Shown here: piece by piece, positions 56,261 through 64,000 of the stretch
How the letters are laid out: the number at the start of each line of letters is the position of its first letter
Position numbering within the stretch: the stretch's first letter is position 1
Source of the DNA: Pseudomonadota bacterium
GTDB taxonomy: Bacteria > Pseudomonadota > Alphaproteobacteria > Dongiales > Dongiaceae
NCBI GenBank assembly: GCA_021792365.1
Contig: JAJYUT010000003.1
Coordinates: 434,001-498,000, forward strand
Length of the DNA stretch: 64,000 nucleotides
Direction: 5' to 3'
Notes under the pieces: generated by a model
What the model saw: only the letters and a program-made list of their open reading frames with translations
What the model was told of the DNA's origin: nothing
The model's database searches: none
Position numbers and translations under genes: made by a program

Positions 56261-56284
56261 CTTCGTTTCCTTCCTGTTCCTGTC

Positions 56285-56306
56285 CCCATTATGTACGCCA
56301 TTGGTC
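56285..56306. promoter_or_regulatory. Weak copy of the cupin-operon operator motif
   Basis: The right half CCATTGGTC is identical over nine bases to the site at 61170-61190, and TAT in the left half is also kept, but the left half is poorer. It sits 25-46 nt before the BMP gene, about the same place as the site before the cupin gene. Confidence 0.4.
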
Positions 56307-56354
56307 AACGCTTGTACGCCACGCGTGGTGAGGTTCCGGGTCGAACCTGTCTGA

Positions 56355-57269
56355 TCAGCTTTCCAGCGCCTTGCGGACGGCGACCAGGCGCCTGGCCCGG
56401 AGCGCGCGCAGCTCGGCGATTCTTTCCGGCGTGTAGCTGAAGATGCCCTCGCCGGTCTTCATGCCCAGCTTGCCCGCCTTGGTCCGCTCGGTGACATAGG
56501 GGCTGAGATCGCCCCGGTTGCACAGATCCTTGTTCAGATATGAGCCGACCGCCTGATAGATGTCGAGGCCGGCCATGTCGAGCAGCGCCATCGGGCCGAT
56601 GACCGACAGCTTGTAGCCGATGCCCCAGGAGACGCAGGTATCCAGTCCTTCGGCATCGATCACGCCCTGATCGAACAGGTCGACGCACTCCCGCAGCAGC
56701 GCATAGAGCACGCGGTTCTCGACGAAGCCCGGCACGTCCTTCTGCACCACCACCGGCAGGAGGCCGAGATCCTTGATGGTCGAGACCATCCACTGCACGG
56801 TCTCCTTGGAGGTCTTGTTTCCGGCAATCACCTCGATCATCGGGATGATGTGCGGCGGGTTGGACCAGTGCATGCCCACCACGCGCTCCGGCGCCGACAC
56901 GTTCTCCTGCAGCTTCGTGATCGGAATACCGGAGGTGTTGCTGGCGATGATGCAGTTCTTGGAGACCAGCGCGTCGATTTCCTTGAACACCGCGGCCTTG
57001 ATGTCGAGCTTCTCCGGCACCGTTTCCACCACCACGGTCGCGCCGTCGAGGCACTCCTTCAGGCTGCCCGTGACCTTGACCGCCGCCTTGGTGCGATCCG
57101 GGACACCGAGCGCGCCCAGCACCTTGTTGGCAAGCTCGATCCCCTCCGGCGCCTTCTTGCGCTGGTCCTCGCTCACGTCGAACGCGGTCACGTCCATGCC
57201 GGCGCGCGCCAGGGTTTGCGCGATGCCCGGCCCCATGGTTCCCAGACCCACCACTGCTGCTTTAGCCAT
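56355..57269 (-). CDS. FHMPC dehydrogenase (3-hydroxyacyl-CoA dehydrogenase family)
   Basis: The 304-residue protein has a Rossmann motif VVGLGTMGPGIA and family blocks SGIPITKLQ, GMHWSNPPHIIPMIEVIAG, KDVPGFVENRVLYALLRE, CVSWGIGYKLSVIGPMALLD and GEGIFSYTPERI. These match closely the M. loti 5-formyl-3-hydroxy-2-methylpyridine-4-carboxylate 5-dehydrogenase. It would oxidise FHMPC to 3-hydroxy-2-methylpyridine-4,5-dicarboxylate (HMPDC) with NAD+. A plain 3-hydroxybutyryl-CoA dehydrogenase is the alternative but fits the blocks and context less well. Confidence 0.88.
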   Translation of the reverse strand: MAKAAVVGLGTMGPGIAQTLARAGMDVTAFDVSEDQRKKAPEGIELANKVLGALGVPDRTKAAVKVTGSLKECLDGATVVVETVPEKLDIKAAVFKEIDALVSKNCIIASNTSGIPITKLQENVSAPERVVGMHWSNPPHIIPMIEVIAGNKTSKETVQWMVSTIKDLGLLPVVVQKDVPGFVENRVLYALLRECVDLFDQGVIDAEGLDTCVSWGIGYKLSVIGPMALLDMAGLDIYQAVGSYLNKDLCNRGDLSPYVTERTKAGKLGMKTGEGIFSYTPERIAELRALRARRLVAVRKALES

Positions 57270-57322
57270 TCTGTGCCTCCTCTATGTTCGTTCTCTATTC
57301 ATGCGGCCCGCCTTCTCTCCAT

Positions 57323-57436
57323 CTGTCACCCCCGGCAAGCCGCGTCAGCGGCATGACCTGGCACCCATGCGCTCCATCAGCGCCATGGAGGCGCCGCATG
57401 GGTCCCGGCTCTCGCTACGCTCGGCCGGGATGACAG
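57323..57436. repeat. Palindromic intergenic repeat, copy C
   Basis: The 114-bp unit begins CTGTCACCCCCGGC and ends GCCGGGATGACAG, with ACCCATGCG and CGCATGGGT inside. It lies between the FHMPC dehydrogenase and GST genes, which are on the same strand. Confidence 0.8.
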
Positions 57437-57465
57437 ATGATAAGGAAGTGCGCCGTGCACGCACT

Positions 57466-58071
57466 CTACGCTCCCGTCGCTTTCTTGAAGGCCGGCCGTT
57501 CCGCCAGTTTCGCCCGCCAGGCCTTCAGGTTCGACAGCGCCGGCAGCGCGATCGGAAAATCGAGGCACCGATGCAGCACCGGGCCGAGCGCGATATCGGC
57601 GATGGTGAAATCACCGCCCGCGATCCACGGCTTGCCGGCCAGTGCACCGTCCAGGGTCGAGAGCTGCGCCGCCAGTTCCTTTGCGTCGGCCTCGAAGCTC
57701 GCCGCGCGCTCGTTCGCCGGCTTCTTCGAATCCTTGAAGACCTGCACGTAGTGGTAGTTGACCGAGGCCAGCAGCCAGTCCATCCAGCGCTCGATTTCGG
57801 TGCGCGGTGCGGGATCCACGGGATAGAGAGCGGCCTTGCCCAGCTTGTTGCAGAGATAGCGCAGGATGGTGTTGGACTCCCACACCACCACCTCGCCATC
57901 CACCAGGGTCGGCACCTTGCCGTTCGGATTGAGCTTCAGATAGGCAGCGTCCTGCGTGTTGTTGAACTGGCGCCCGTAATCCTCGCGCTGATAGGCGACG
58001 CCCAGTTCCTCCAGCAGGAATATGACCTTCTGGACATTGCCGGATGTGCTCCGACCGAGAAGCCGCAACAT
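57466..58071 (-). CDS. Glutathione S-transferase family protein
   Basis: The 201-residue protein has an N-terminal thioredoxin-like domain (MLRLLGRSTSGNVQKVIFLL, LNPNGKVPTLVDGEVVVWES with the cis-Pro and the ES glutathione site) and a helical C-terminal domain with GKPWIAGGDFTIADIALGPV. The Ser in TSGN is in the usual catalytic position. In the run with a ring-cleaving cupin it could isomerise a cis-configured ring-cleavage product, as maleylpyruvate isomerases do. The second ATG at 58071 was taken as start because GGAGGA precedes it. Confidence 0.87.
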   Translation of the reverse strand: MLRLLGRSTSGNVQKVIFLLEELGVAYQREDYGRQFNNTQDAAYLKLNPNGKVPTLVDGEVVVWESNTILRYLCNKLGKAALYPVDPAPRTEIERWMDWLLASVNYHYVQVFKDSKKPANERAASFEADAKELAAQLSTLDGALAGKPWIAGGDFTIADIALGPVLHRCLDFPIALPALSNLKAWRAKLAERPAFKKATGA

Positions 58072-58153
58072 GCTCCCATCTCCTCCCATTGTCGCTCTGC
58101 CGGCGCGCTCCGCGCCCGCTTGTTCGTTCGAGGCGCGCGCCGCGCCCGTTCGC

Positions 58154-58546
58154 TCACCCGCGGCGCGGCTTGTACGCGACCGCGTCCATTTCGATCTTGC
58201 ACTCGATAACGGCGCGCGCCTCCACCGTGGTGCGGCTGACCCGCCCGTCCGGGAAGTATTCGGCGAACACCCTGTTGTAGCGCCCGAAGTTGCGCGCGTC
58301 CTCCAGATAGACGGTTACCTTCACGACATCGCTGAGGTCGGCGCCTTCCAGCGCCAGGATGCGCTTGATGCCCTCGAGGGTCCAGCGCGTCTCCTCCTCG
58401 ATATTGCCGACGCACATGTTGCCGTTCTCGTCCTTGGCGACTTGTCCCGAGACAAAGATGAAGTCGCCGGCGCGCACGGCCGGGTGGAATGGCAAGGTCG
58501 GGCTCTTTCTGCCGATCGGATGGATGTCCTTGTTGTCGCCGCTCAT
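58154..58546 (-). CDS. RidA-family protein
   Basis: The 130-residue protein matches RidA/YjgF: PFHPAVRAGDFIFVSGQVAK, GIKRILALEGADLSDVVKVT and the Arg-containing RVSRTTVEARAVIECKIEMD end. RidA proteins hydrolyse reactive enamines and imines to ketones. Its place between a GST and an LVIVD protein, behind a ring-cleaving cupin, would suit hydrolysis of a nitrogenous ring-opening product. The start is the ATG at 58546; the frame is open far upstream only as a shadow. Confidence 0.9.
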   Translation of the reverse strand: MSGDNKDIHPIGRKSPTLPFHPAVRAGDFIFVSGQVAKDENGNMCVGNIEEETRWTLEGIKRILALEGADLSDVVKVTVYLEDARNFGRYNRVFAEYFPDGRVSRTTVEARAVIECKIEMDAVAYKPRRG

Positions 58547-58566
58547 GGCGCCCCCCAATTGTTTCG

Positions 58567-59694
58567 CTACAAGACCGAGGTCTCGATGATGTCGACGCCG
58601 CGCTGGCGGTCGATCAGGTAGCACAGCCCGCGATCGTCGATCGTCACGTCGTTCGACGAGGAAAGCTCGAAGCCTTGCGGCGGATCGGGCTCGTAGAACG
58701 CGACCTCCCGCGGATTGAACGGATCGGCGATGTCGAGAATCCGGAGCCCCTGGGCGAACCACGCGAAGGGGATGGTGGTGCCCTTGAATCGCTCGGACGG
58801 CTGATGGCAGCCCATCATCGGCGGCTGAGGCGAGCCATCCTTGTCCAATCCCTCGACCTGCCAGGTCGCGATCGGCACCGGGCATCCCTCGTTGGTGATG
58901 TCGTAGATCCAGGTGAAGGCCGGCGCCGCCGGCCACAGCTTCGCGACATCCTCGTCCGCCACGATCATGATGTCGCGGCCCTTCAAGGGCTGCGGCATGG
59001 GCAGGCAGGTATGGGTCGGATGCGGGAAGGCCGGCGAGGTGTTGCCGCCGGAGACCAGCTTCGGCTTCGACATGTCGGAGATGTCGAGGATGTAGTAGCC
59101 GTGGTGCCAGTAGCTGACATAGAGCCGGTCGCCGCGGCGCATCGGATGATGGCAGCGCGGCGGTGTCCAATTGGCCCAGGGGTATTCCTCCCCGCCCGCC
59201 TGCCACTGGCCCGGGATCCACCAGCGCCCGACCTCTTCCGGCTTTGCCGGATCCTTGAGGTCGAGGATCATGCAGATATTGCCGACAAAGCCCTCGGCGG
59301 TCGGCGAGATATAGGCGTAGCGCCCGTCGAAATCGTAGCGGTGAACGCCTTTGCCGTGGGTGCGCCACTTGGTGATGAGCTTCGGATCGCTTGGCTTCGA
59401 GACGTCATAGATGCCGAGGCCGCCGCCGAACCCGTTGTCCCCGTCCGGACCCTGCTTCTCATGGTTCACGACCATGATGCCGTTGGCGACGCGCACCTTG
59501 TGCGAGTGCCAGCCCTGCGGCACCTCGATACGCGAGACGAGGCGGGGGTTCCGGGGGTCGGAAACATCGACGATGCTGGTGCCGGTCGGCTGGCGCATGT
59601 GGCCGACATAGAGGGTGGTGCCTTCGACCCAGACCTGGCCTCCGCCGGGGCAGTCGAAATTCGCGAGCAGCTTGGTGTTCTTGGATCGGGCCAT
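58567..59694 (-). CDS. LVIVD-repeat beta-propeller protein
   Basis: The 375-residue protein is built from repeats of the LVIVD type, for example GTSIVDVSDPRNPRLVSRIE, GLGIYDVSKPSDPKLITKW, GYYILDISDMSKPKLVSGG and GLRILDIADPFNPREVAFYE. It has many His residues (HSHK, CHHPMRRGD, HHGYY, HPTHTC) that could hold a metal, as in selenium-binding-protein-like propellers. No signal peptide is visible. The function is unknown; it lies tightly between the cupin dioxygenase and RidA genes (38- and 20-nt gaps). Confidence 0.85.
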   Translation of the reverse strand: MARSKNTKLLANFDCPGGGQVWVEGTTLYVGHMRQPTGTSIVDVSDPRNPRLVSRIEVPQGWHSHKVRVANGIMVVNHEKQGPDGDNGFGGGLGIYDVSKPSDPKLITKWRTHGKGVHRYDFDGRYAYISPTAEGFVGNICMILDLKDPAKPEEVGRWWIPGQWQAGGEEYPWANWTPPRCHHPMRRGDRLYVSYWHHGYYILDISDMSKPKLVSGGNTSPAFPHPTHTCLPMPQPLKGRDIMIVADEDVAKLWPAAPAFTWIYDITNEGCPVPIATWQVEGLDKDGSPQPPMMGCHQPSERFKGTTIPFAWFAQGLRILDIADPFNPREVAFYEPDPPQGFELSSSNDVTIDDRGLCYLIDRQRGVDIIETSVL

Positions 59695-59732
59695 GATGAT
59701 TGTGCGCGGGTAAAGGGGATTCCTGCGGGGCT

Positions 59733-60881
59733 TCAGTACAGTCGCACGACTTCCCCGCTCGCCATGCGCCCGTGCTTCTGGTAGAGCGCCAGCGCCTTCA
59801 GCGTCGGCTCGTCGCTGGCGACGAACAGGATCGCCGGCGCGCGGTCGGAGGTGTTGACATGCTCCGCCCATTCGCCGCCCGGGGCCGCGAAGGTGTCGAA
59901 GCGCTCCCAGTCCAGCCGCTTGCCGCCGACCATGCTGTAGCCCTGCCCCTCGAACGGCGCCACCAGCAGGCTGGCGGTCTGCTTCAAGGGCTGCGTGCGC
60001 TCCCCCGGCCGCAACATCTGCATGAAGAAGGTGATGGTCTTGAACACCGGCTTGCCGTCGAGCGGATTCACGTACTCGATCATGATGGCTTCGTGGGGGT
60101 CGCCGTCCCAGTCGCGGAACTTCTCCAGCGCCTCGCGCATCATGTCCCAGCGGTAGACGTACATCGGCGAGGCATTGCCTGTACCGCGCATGTGCGAGAC
60201 GAAGCGCGGCATCAATCCGCCCTGGCCGTAGACGCGCTGCGAGTAGTCCGAGGGGAAGCGCTCCGACTGCATGATGCGGCGCACCCGCTTGCCCTCTTCC
60301 TCCTCGGTGTAGTCGTGCTCGAAATACATGGCGTTCAGCGTCTCGACCAGAGGCAGGTCGAGGACGGAGAGGTTGATCGCCGGCTCGTCCCCCTGGTTGC
60401 CGTGGTTGTGCCAGGTGTCGTGCGGCGTCAGCACCATGTCGCCGGGGCCGAAGGTGATGTTCTCGCCCTCGACGCCGGTGAAGTTGAGAGCGCCGGTGAG
60501 GCCGAGGCGGATCGCGTTCGGCGAATGCCGGTGCGGCGGCATGATCTCGTTGGGGTCGTTCAGCCGATAGGCCGTGTACATGGTCGAGACCGAGGCGCGC
60601 TTGGGTGCGAGGCCCGGATTGACCAGGATCAGCGACCGGCGCTCCGAGGATTCCGCGTTGATGAGCTCGGCCGAGCGATGGAGCAGCGGCTCGATGTCGC
60701 TCTTGTACTTCCAGATGAAGGGAACCGCCTTGCGCGTGTCGCGCAGCTGGTTGTCCTCGTCGTTCTTCCTGGTCTTGTCGATCGCCCAGAAGGGCGCCAT
60801 GTGATGGCGGTAGACGTCGGCATGCAGCTCATCCATCGCCGCCTGCAGATTGTGGCCTTCGAGCTTGGCGCTTGCGCTCAT
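59733..60881 (-). CDS. Gentisate/salicylate 1,2-dioxygenase-type cupin
   Basis: The 382-residue bicupin belongs to the gentisate 1,2-dioxygenase family, which also includes salicylate and 1-hydroxy-2-naphthoate dioxygenases. Iron ligands are H117 and H119 (PPHRHSPNAIRLGLTG) and H158 (LTPHDTWHNHGNQGD). ASPMYVYRWDMMREALEKF matches the family substrate region. These enzymes split the bond between a carbon bearing OH and one bearing COOH. The start at 60881 has a GAGGGAGG site. It heads the ten-gene leftward run with the vitamin B6 genes, behind a 21-bp operator. Confidence 0.9.
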   Translation of the reverse strand: MSASAKLEGHNLQAAMDELHADVYRHHMAPFWAIDKTRKNDEDNQLRDTRKAVPFIWKYKSDIEPLLHRSAELINAESSERRSLILVNPGLAPKRASVSTMYTAYRLNDPNEIMPPHRHSPNAIRLGLTGALNFTGVEGENITFGPGDMVLTPHDTWHNHGNQGDEPAINLSVLDLPLVETLNAMYFEHDYTEEEEGKRVRRIMQSERFPSDYSQRVYGQGGLMPRFVSHMRGTGNASPMYVYRWDMMREALEKFRDWDGDPHEAIMIEYVNPLDGKPVFKTITFFMQMLRPGERTQPLKQTASLLVAPFEGQGYSMVGGKRLDWERFDTFAAPGGEWAEHVNTSDRAPAILFVASDEPTLKALALYQKHGRMASGEVVRLY

Positions 60882-60908
60882 CCGCCCCTCCCTCGCCCGG
60901 CGCCGCGA

Positions 60909-60929
60909 ACCAATTATGAATATATGGTC
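60909..60929 (-). promoter_or_regulatory. Operator motif GACCATAT-N7-ATTGGT, cupin copy
   Basis: Read on the minus strand it is GACCATAT, 7 nt, ATTGGT, an imperfect inverted repeat (ACCA...TGGT). It ends 28 nt before the cupin start. The same 14 fixed bases occur at 61170-61190 on the plus strand. Confidence 0.65.
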
Positions 60930-61169
60930 TCGCTTTGCACCGATTGATGCTCCAAGCGTAACCATTCTGTGCGCGAGGCGTCAACTGCGATCCATTTGCC
61001 GCGATTCGTATGCCCCCTTGGTCCCGGCCGTACGGCCGAAAATGCCGCTGAACGGAGCCGAGAAGTCACGCCTTTTTCCAGGAGTTCCGCGGCCCGAACT
61101 GCAATGAAAGGTTTACATCTCCGGCTTTGCGTCGCATCATGGATGCATCGTCCGGCGGCCGGATGCTTG

Positions 61170-61190
61170 GACCATATCTGAACCATTGGT
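61170..61190 (+). promoter_or_regulatory. Operator motif GACCATAT-N7-ATTGGT, regulator copy
   Basis: It is identical in its fixed bases to the cupin-side copy and lies 134 nt before the FCD regulator start, so it may serve autoregulation. The TGGT/ACCA form is common for FCD-type GntR proteins. Confidence 0.65.
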
Positions 61191-61323
61191 CGCCAGCCGG
61201 TAGATCGCAAGGCTTCCGGTTCCAAGCCCGACGATTGAGGCGGAACCAATCGGCTCGCCCCCCGGGGCGCGTCGAGGCGCGCGGTCGAGGGGCGCCGGCG
61301 CGGGGCGCGGATGAGGGATCTCG

Positions 61324-62076
61324 ATGTTGCAGCACGCAGACCACACCTTGAGCAAGCTTCGGCAGATGATCGCCAATGGCAGCCTGGGCGCCGGAGGGCG
61401 CATCCCGCCGGAGCGCACCCTGGCGAACGAGATGGGCGTCGGCCGCCGCTCGCTGCGGCGCGCGCTGGAGATCCTGGAGCAGGAGGGGCAGATCACCCGC
61501 CATCAGGGCCGCGGCACCTTCGTGCAGAGCAGGCCGGCGGCTGCGCCCATTGCGCTCCGCGCGCGCGACGACATCGCCGTCGCTGCGGCCATATCCGCCA
61601 TTCCGTTCGACCGCATTCTGGAGTTCACCAACCCGCTGGAAGTGATCGAGGTGCGCCTGGCGGTGGAACCGGTGATCGCGCGCCTGGCCGCCCTGCGCGC
61701 CTCGCAAGCCGATATCCGCCGCCTGCAGGGCCTGGTGGAGGAGACGCGGCGGGCGACCGACCCGGCCGTCTATGAAAAAGCCGATGAGCGCTTCCATCGC
61801 GCGGTGGCCGAGGCGGCGCGCAACGCCCTGTTCCTGTCGCTGTTCGATGCCTTGAGCGCGAGCCGGCGCGACGCCACCTGGCGGCGCCTTAGCGAGAATG
61901 CCCATTGCTTCAAGCGGCAGTCGGTGCATTCCGCCTCGCACCAGGAGATCTACGAGGCGATCGCCGCACGCAACAGCGAGCGCGCCTATGAGTGCATGTA
62001 CAAGCATTTGAGGGACGTGCAGAACCACGTCCATGCCTACGCCTTTCCGGCGGAGCAGAAGAGCGTGGCGGAGTGA
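61324..62076 (+). CDS. FCD-subfamily GntR regulator
   Basis: The 250-residue protein has a GntR winged helix (residues 5-70: IPPERTLANEMGVGRRSLRR, ITRHQGRGTFVQ) and an FCD ligand-binding domain with metal-site residues in EVRLAVEPVIARLAA, DERFHRAVAEAA and HQEIYEAIAARN. FCD regulators respond to organic acids. It is divergent from the cupin/B6 run, with two copies of a shared operator motif in the gap, so it most likely controls that run. The ligand might be a pyridine carboxylate or a ring-opening product. Confidence 0.9.
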   Translation: MLQHADHTLSKLRQMIANGSLGAGGRIPPERTLANEMGVGRRSLRRALEILEQEGQITRHQGRGTFVQSRPAAAPIALRARDDIAVAAAISAIPFDRILEFTNPLEVIEVRLAVEPVIARLAALRASQADIRRLQGLVEETRRATDPAVYEKADERFHRAVAEAARNALFLSLFDALSASRRDATWRRLSENAHCFKRQSVHSASHQEIYEAIAARNSERAYECMYKHLRDVQNHVHAYAFPAEQKSVAE

Positions 62077-62137
62077 TCGCAGGATCGTGAGGCTGTCCGC
62101 CGTTGCAGGCGGATCCAACTGCGAGTACGGATGATTC

Positions 62138-62734
62138 ATGGTCGATCTACGGTTTTCGCGCCGGGCGCTGCTGAGCGCCGGCGCCCTCGGCATCCTGGGC
62201 GGCCTCGCGCTGCGCCGCGCCCGGGCGCAGGAGGCCCTGCTGCCCGCGACGCCGCAATGCGGCGATGACCACGGCCCGACACCGCGCCAGACCGAAGGCC
62301 CCTATTTCACGCCCAATTCGCCGGAGCGCACCAGCCTGGTCGAGGCCGGCATGGAAGGCGAGCGCATCGCGCTCGCCGGCTTCGTGCTGGACCGGCGCTG
62401 CCGGCCGGTGCCCGGTGCGCTGCTCGATCTCTGGCACTGCGATGCGACGGGCCGCTATGACAATGCCGGCTACCGCCTGCGCGGTCACCAGTTCAGCGAT
62501 CCGCAGGGGCGCTTCGTGTTCGAGACCATCATCCCCGGCCGTTATCCCACCAGGACGCGCCATTTCCATATAAAGGTGCAGGCGCCGGGCGCGCGCGTGC
62601 TGACGACGCAGCTCTATTTCCCCGGCGAGGCCGGCAACGATCGCGACTGGATCTTCGACGAAACGCTGCTGCTCGACATCAAGCGCGAAAACGGGGCGGC
62701 GCTCGGCCGCTACGACTTCATCCTCGACGTCTAG
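62138..62734 (+). CDS. Exported intradiol dioxygenase-like protein
   Basis: The 198-residue protein has a Tat-like leader (FSRRALLSAGALGILGGLAL) and a protocatechuate/catechol intradiol dioxygenase core: TEGPYFTPNSPERTSLVE, LLDLWHCDATGRYDNAGY, FVFETIIPGRYPTRTRHFHI. Iron ligands are likely Tyr (GRYDNAGY), Tyr (GRYP) and the two His of RHFHIKV. It is shorter than cytoplasmic enzymes, as in the exported group, whose substrates are unknown. It follows the FCD regulator by 61 nt and may be in its transcript. Confidence 0.87.
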   Translation: MVDLRFSRRALLSAGALGILGGLALRRARAQEALLPATPQCGDDHGPTPRQTEGPYFTPNSPERTSLVEAGMEGERIALAGFVLDRRCRPVPGALLDLWHCDATGRYDNAGYRLRGHQFSDPQGRFVFETIIPGRYPTRTRHFHIKVQAPGARVLTTQLYFPGEAGNDRDWIFDETLLLDIKRENGAALGRYDFILDV

Positions 62735-62743
62735 GCCGCGGCG

Positions 62744-63283
62744 TCACGCCACGGGCACGTCGGCGCATGGGCAGACCGTCGCCGCGCCGCCCGGCGCGAT
62801 GAAATCGGCCCAGATCGCGTTGTGATGCGCAATGATCTGCCGCGCGCTCAAATGCGGCCGGTCGGCCGTGGTATGGCCGTCGCTCGGCACGATGGTGGAA
62901 TAGCCGCGCGCCAGCGCGCTCCGCACGGTGGTGTCGACGCAATAATCCGTGGCGCAGCCGGTCAGGATCAGGCGATCCGTGGATCGAGCGGCCAATGCCG
63001 CCTCCAGGGAGGTACCGAGGAACGCATCGCATGCCGTCTTCCGGACGAACAGATCGCCCTCGCGCACATCCAGTTCCGGCAGCAGTTGCCAGCCCGGCTG
63101 ATCGGGATGGTGCGGGTCGCCGGGCGGTCCGTCATGCTGAACGAAGATCACCGGGCCGCCAGCCGATCGCACAGCGCCGGCCAGGCGGTTGAGCCGGCTC
63201 ACCAGCCCAGGCGTGTCATAGCGCGCGGTGCGCGGCGTGAAGGAACCCTCCTGCAGGTCGATGATCACCAGCGCCGTCGTCAT
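62744..63283 (-). CDS. Isochorismatase-family cysteine hydrolase
   Basis: The 179-residue protein has the catalytic triad pattern of cysteine hydrolases: Asp in LVIIDLQEGSF, Lys in LFVRKTACDAFLGT and Cys in LTGCATDYCVDTTVRSA. Members hydrolyse nicotinamide, maleamate, biuret or other amides. It converges on the intradiol gene with 9 nt between. Near nitrogen-heterocycle genes, an amide-hydrolysing role downstream of ring opening is conceivable. Confidence 0.88.
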   Translation of the reverse strand: MTTALVIIDLQEGSFTPRTARYDTPGLVSRLNRLAGAVRSAGGPVIFVQHDGPPGDPHHPDQPGWQLLPELDVREGDLFVRKTACDAFLGTSLEAALAARSTDRLILTGCATDYCVDTTVRSALARGYSTIVPSDGHTTADRPHLSARQIIAHHNAIWADFIAPGGAATVCPCADVPVA

Positions 63284-63363
63284 CCGCAGCCTCCGTCGCG
63301 CGAATCGCCGTTCCGTGCCGGACGCTATGGCACGGAGACGGCGATCAGTCCATCGAGGCGATG

Positions 63364-64000
63364 CTAGACGAAGCGTCCCGCCTGGTAATCCGCGATGGCC
63401 TGGCGGATCTCCTCCGGCGTGTTCATGACGAAGGGGCCGTATTTCGCCACCGGCTCGCGCAGCGGGCGGCCGGCGACCAGGATGAGCCGCCCGCCGGCGG
63501 GCCCGCCTTCGAAGGCGGCGGATTCGCCGAGGCTGAGGACCGCGAGCTGGCCGCGCTCCACCATTTGCGCTTCGGCGCCGATCCGGGCCTGGCCCTCGAA
63601 CACATAGGCAAAGGCGTTGTGCTCGGCCTCGACCGGCACGATCGCCGTCCTGCCCGCCGGCAGCGTGATGTCGAGATAGAGCGGATCGGTCGCGACATTG
63701 GTGACGGGTCCGGTCACGCCATCGAAGCTGCCCACCAGCACCTTCACCGTGACACCGTCCGCGCGCTCGACCACCGGGATGTTCTCCGGGTCAATGTCCT
63801 GGTAGCGCGGCTTCACCATCTTGTCCTTGGCCGGCAGGTTGACCCAGAGCTGGAAGCCCTGCATCAACCCGTCCTCCTGCTCGGGCATCTCGGAATGGAT
63901 GATGCCGCGGCCCGCGGTCATCCACTGCACGCTGCCCGGGCGCAGCAGCCCGACATTGCCCTGGTTGTCGCCGTGGCGCATCCGGCCCGCGAGCATGTAG
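63364..64000 (-). CDS. Pirin-family protein (N-terminus outside the window)
   Basis: About 212 C-terminal residues are visible; the reading frame is open at the right edge. The first residues (YMLAGRMRHGDNQGNVGLL, then PGSVQWMTAGRGIIHSEMP and GFQLWVNLPAKDK) are the pirin cupin with its metal His and Glu, followed by the C-terminal pirin domain. Some pirins are quercetinases; others have regulatory roles. It follows the pattern of other stand-alone pirins and lies 80 nt from the isochorismatase gene on the same strand. Confidence 0.92.
   Translation of the reverse strand, partial: YMLAGRMRHGDNQGNVGLLRPGSVQWMTAGRGIIHSEMPEQEDGLMQGFQLWVNLPAKDKMVKPRYQDIDPENIPVVERADGVTVKVLVGSFDGVTGPVTNVATDPLYLDITLPAGRTAIVPVEAEHNAFAYVFEGQARIGAEAQMVERGQLAVLSLGESAAFEGGPAGGRLILVAGRPLREPVAKYGPFVMNTPEEIRQAIADYQAGRFV

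Larger units (their letters stand above)
60882..61323. other. Divergent control region between cupin operon and FCD regulator
   Basis: The 442-bp gap has no supported gene. It contains two copies of a 21-bp motif (60909-60929 and 61170-61190) and a 14-bp palindrome CGGCCGTACGGCCG (61025-61038). Confidence 0.6.

Noticed and set aside
57466-58071. GST as the missing maleylacetoacetate isomerase for hmgA-fahA
   Set aside because: It lies 15 kb away in a different run with the cupin and B6 genes; assignment to tyrosine degradation has no support from context.
58154-59368. A 404-codon frame covering RidA and part of the LVIVD gene
   Set aside because: Only the last 130 codons are RidA. The rest is an alternate frame of the LVIVD gene with atypical Arg/Pro-rich composition.

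Overview
The window is a GC-rich (roughly two thirds G+C) stretch of an alphaproteobacterial chromosome. The evidence is the gene content: a phn C-P lyase region, tripartite tricarboxylate transporter genes, an Ohr/OhrR pair, a Mesorhizobium-type vitamin B6 degradation set, and many dispersed palindromic intergenic repeats. It looks like a soil or rhizosphere heterotroph of the Hyphomicrobiales/Rhodospirillales kind; the genus cannot be told from the sequence. There are no rRNA, tRNA, phage, transposase or CRISPR signatures.

1-6700: phosphonate use. phnG-phnH-phnI run leftwards off the window edge, with the divergent regulator phnF and a HutC-type operator between them. A second leftward operon is phnD-phnC-phnE followed by an unexpected SAM methyltransferase. 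phnM diverges from phnD behind a good Pho box.

6900-24900: a BON-domain protein, then scattered envelope and polysaccharide genes. These are manC and gmd (GDP-mannose and GDP-4-keto-6-deoxymannose), a large two-domain glycosyltransferase, a lipoprotein/response regulator/sensor kinase operon, and a four-gene cassette of two RmlC-like cupins, a Gfo/Idh/MocA oxidoreductase and a GT2 glycosyltransferase. The potassium transporter kup closes the block. Related genes recur at 42.3-44.6 kb: a phosphomannomutase and a truncated, catalytically degenerate nucleotide-sugar dehydrogenase.

25100-42300: general metabolism and stress. The genes are a FAD amine-oxidase-like protein, DUF6130, ohr/ohrR with two clear operators, a DMT exporter, tctC-tctB-tctA, DUF4112, a molybdenum hydroxylase (iorA-iorB plus cytochrome c), a SARP/TolB/TPR regulator, a cold shock gene, and a MarR-regulated homogentisate operon (hmgA-fahA).

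44800-64000: the most interesting block. Four enzymes closely resemble those of the Mesorhizobium loti vitamin B6 degradation pathway: pyridoxamine-pyruvate aminotransferase, pyridoxal 4-dehydrogenase, 4-pyridoxolactonase and the 5-formyl-3-hydroxy-2-methylpyridine-4-carboxylate (FHMPC) dehydrogenase. A GMC oxidoreductase is a candidate pyridoxine oxidase or 4-pyridoxate dehydrogenase. A complete BMP-type ABC importer sits inside the same leftward run of ten genes (60881 to 50537). The known lower-pathway enzymes (HMPDC decarboxylase, the flavin ring-opening oxygenase and the acetamidomethylenesuccinate hydrolase) are not in the window. Instead the run begins with a gentisate/salicylate-dioxygenase-type cupin, an LVIVD-repeat protein, a RidA and a GST. 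A shared 21-bp operator-like motif lies before the cupin gene, upstream of the neighbouring FCD-GntR regulator, and (weaker) before the importer gene. I infer one regulon and possibly an alternative, cupin-based way to open the vitamin B6 pyridine ring.
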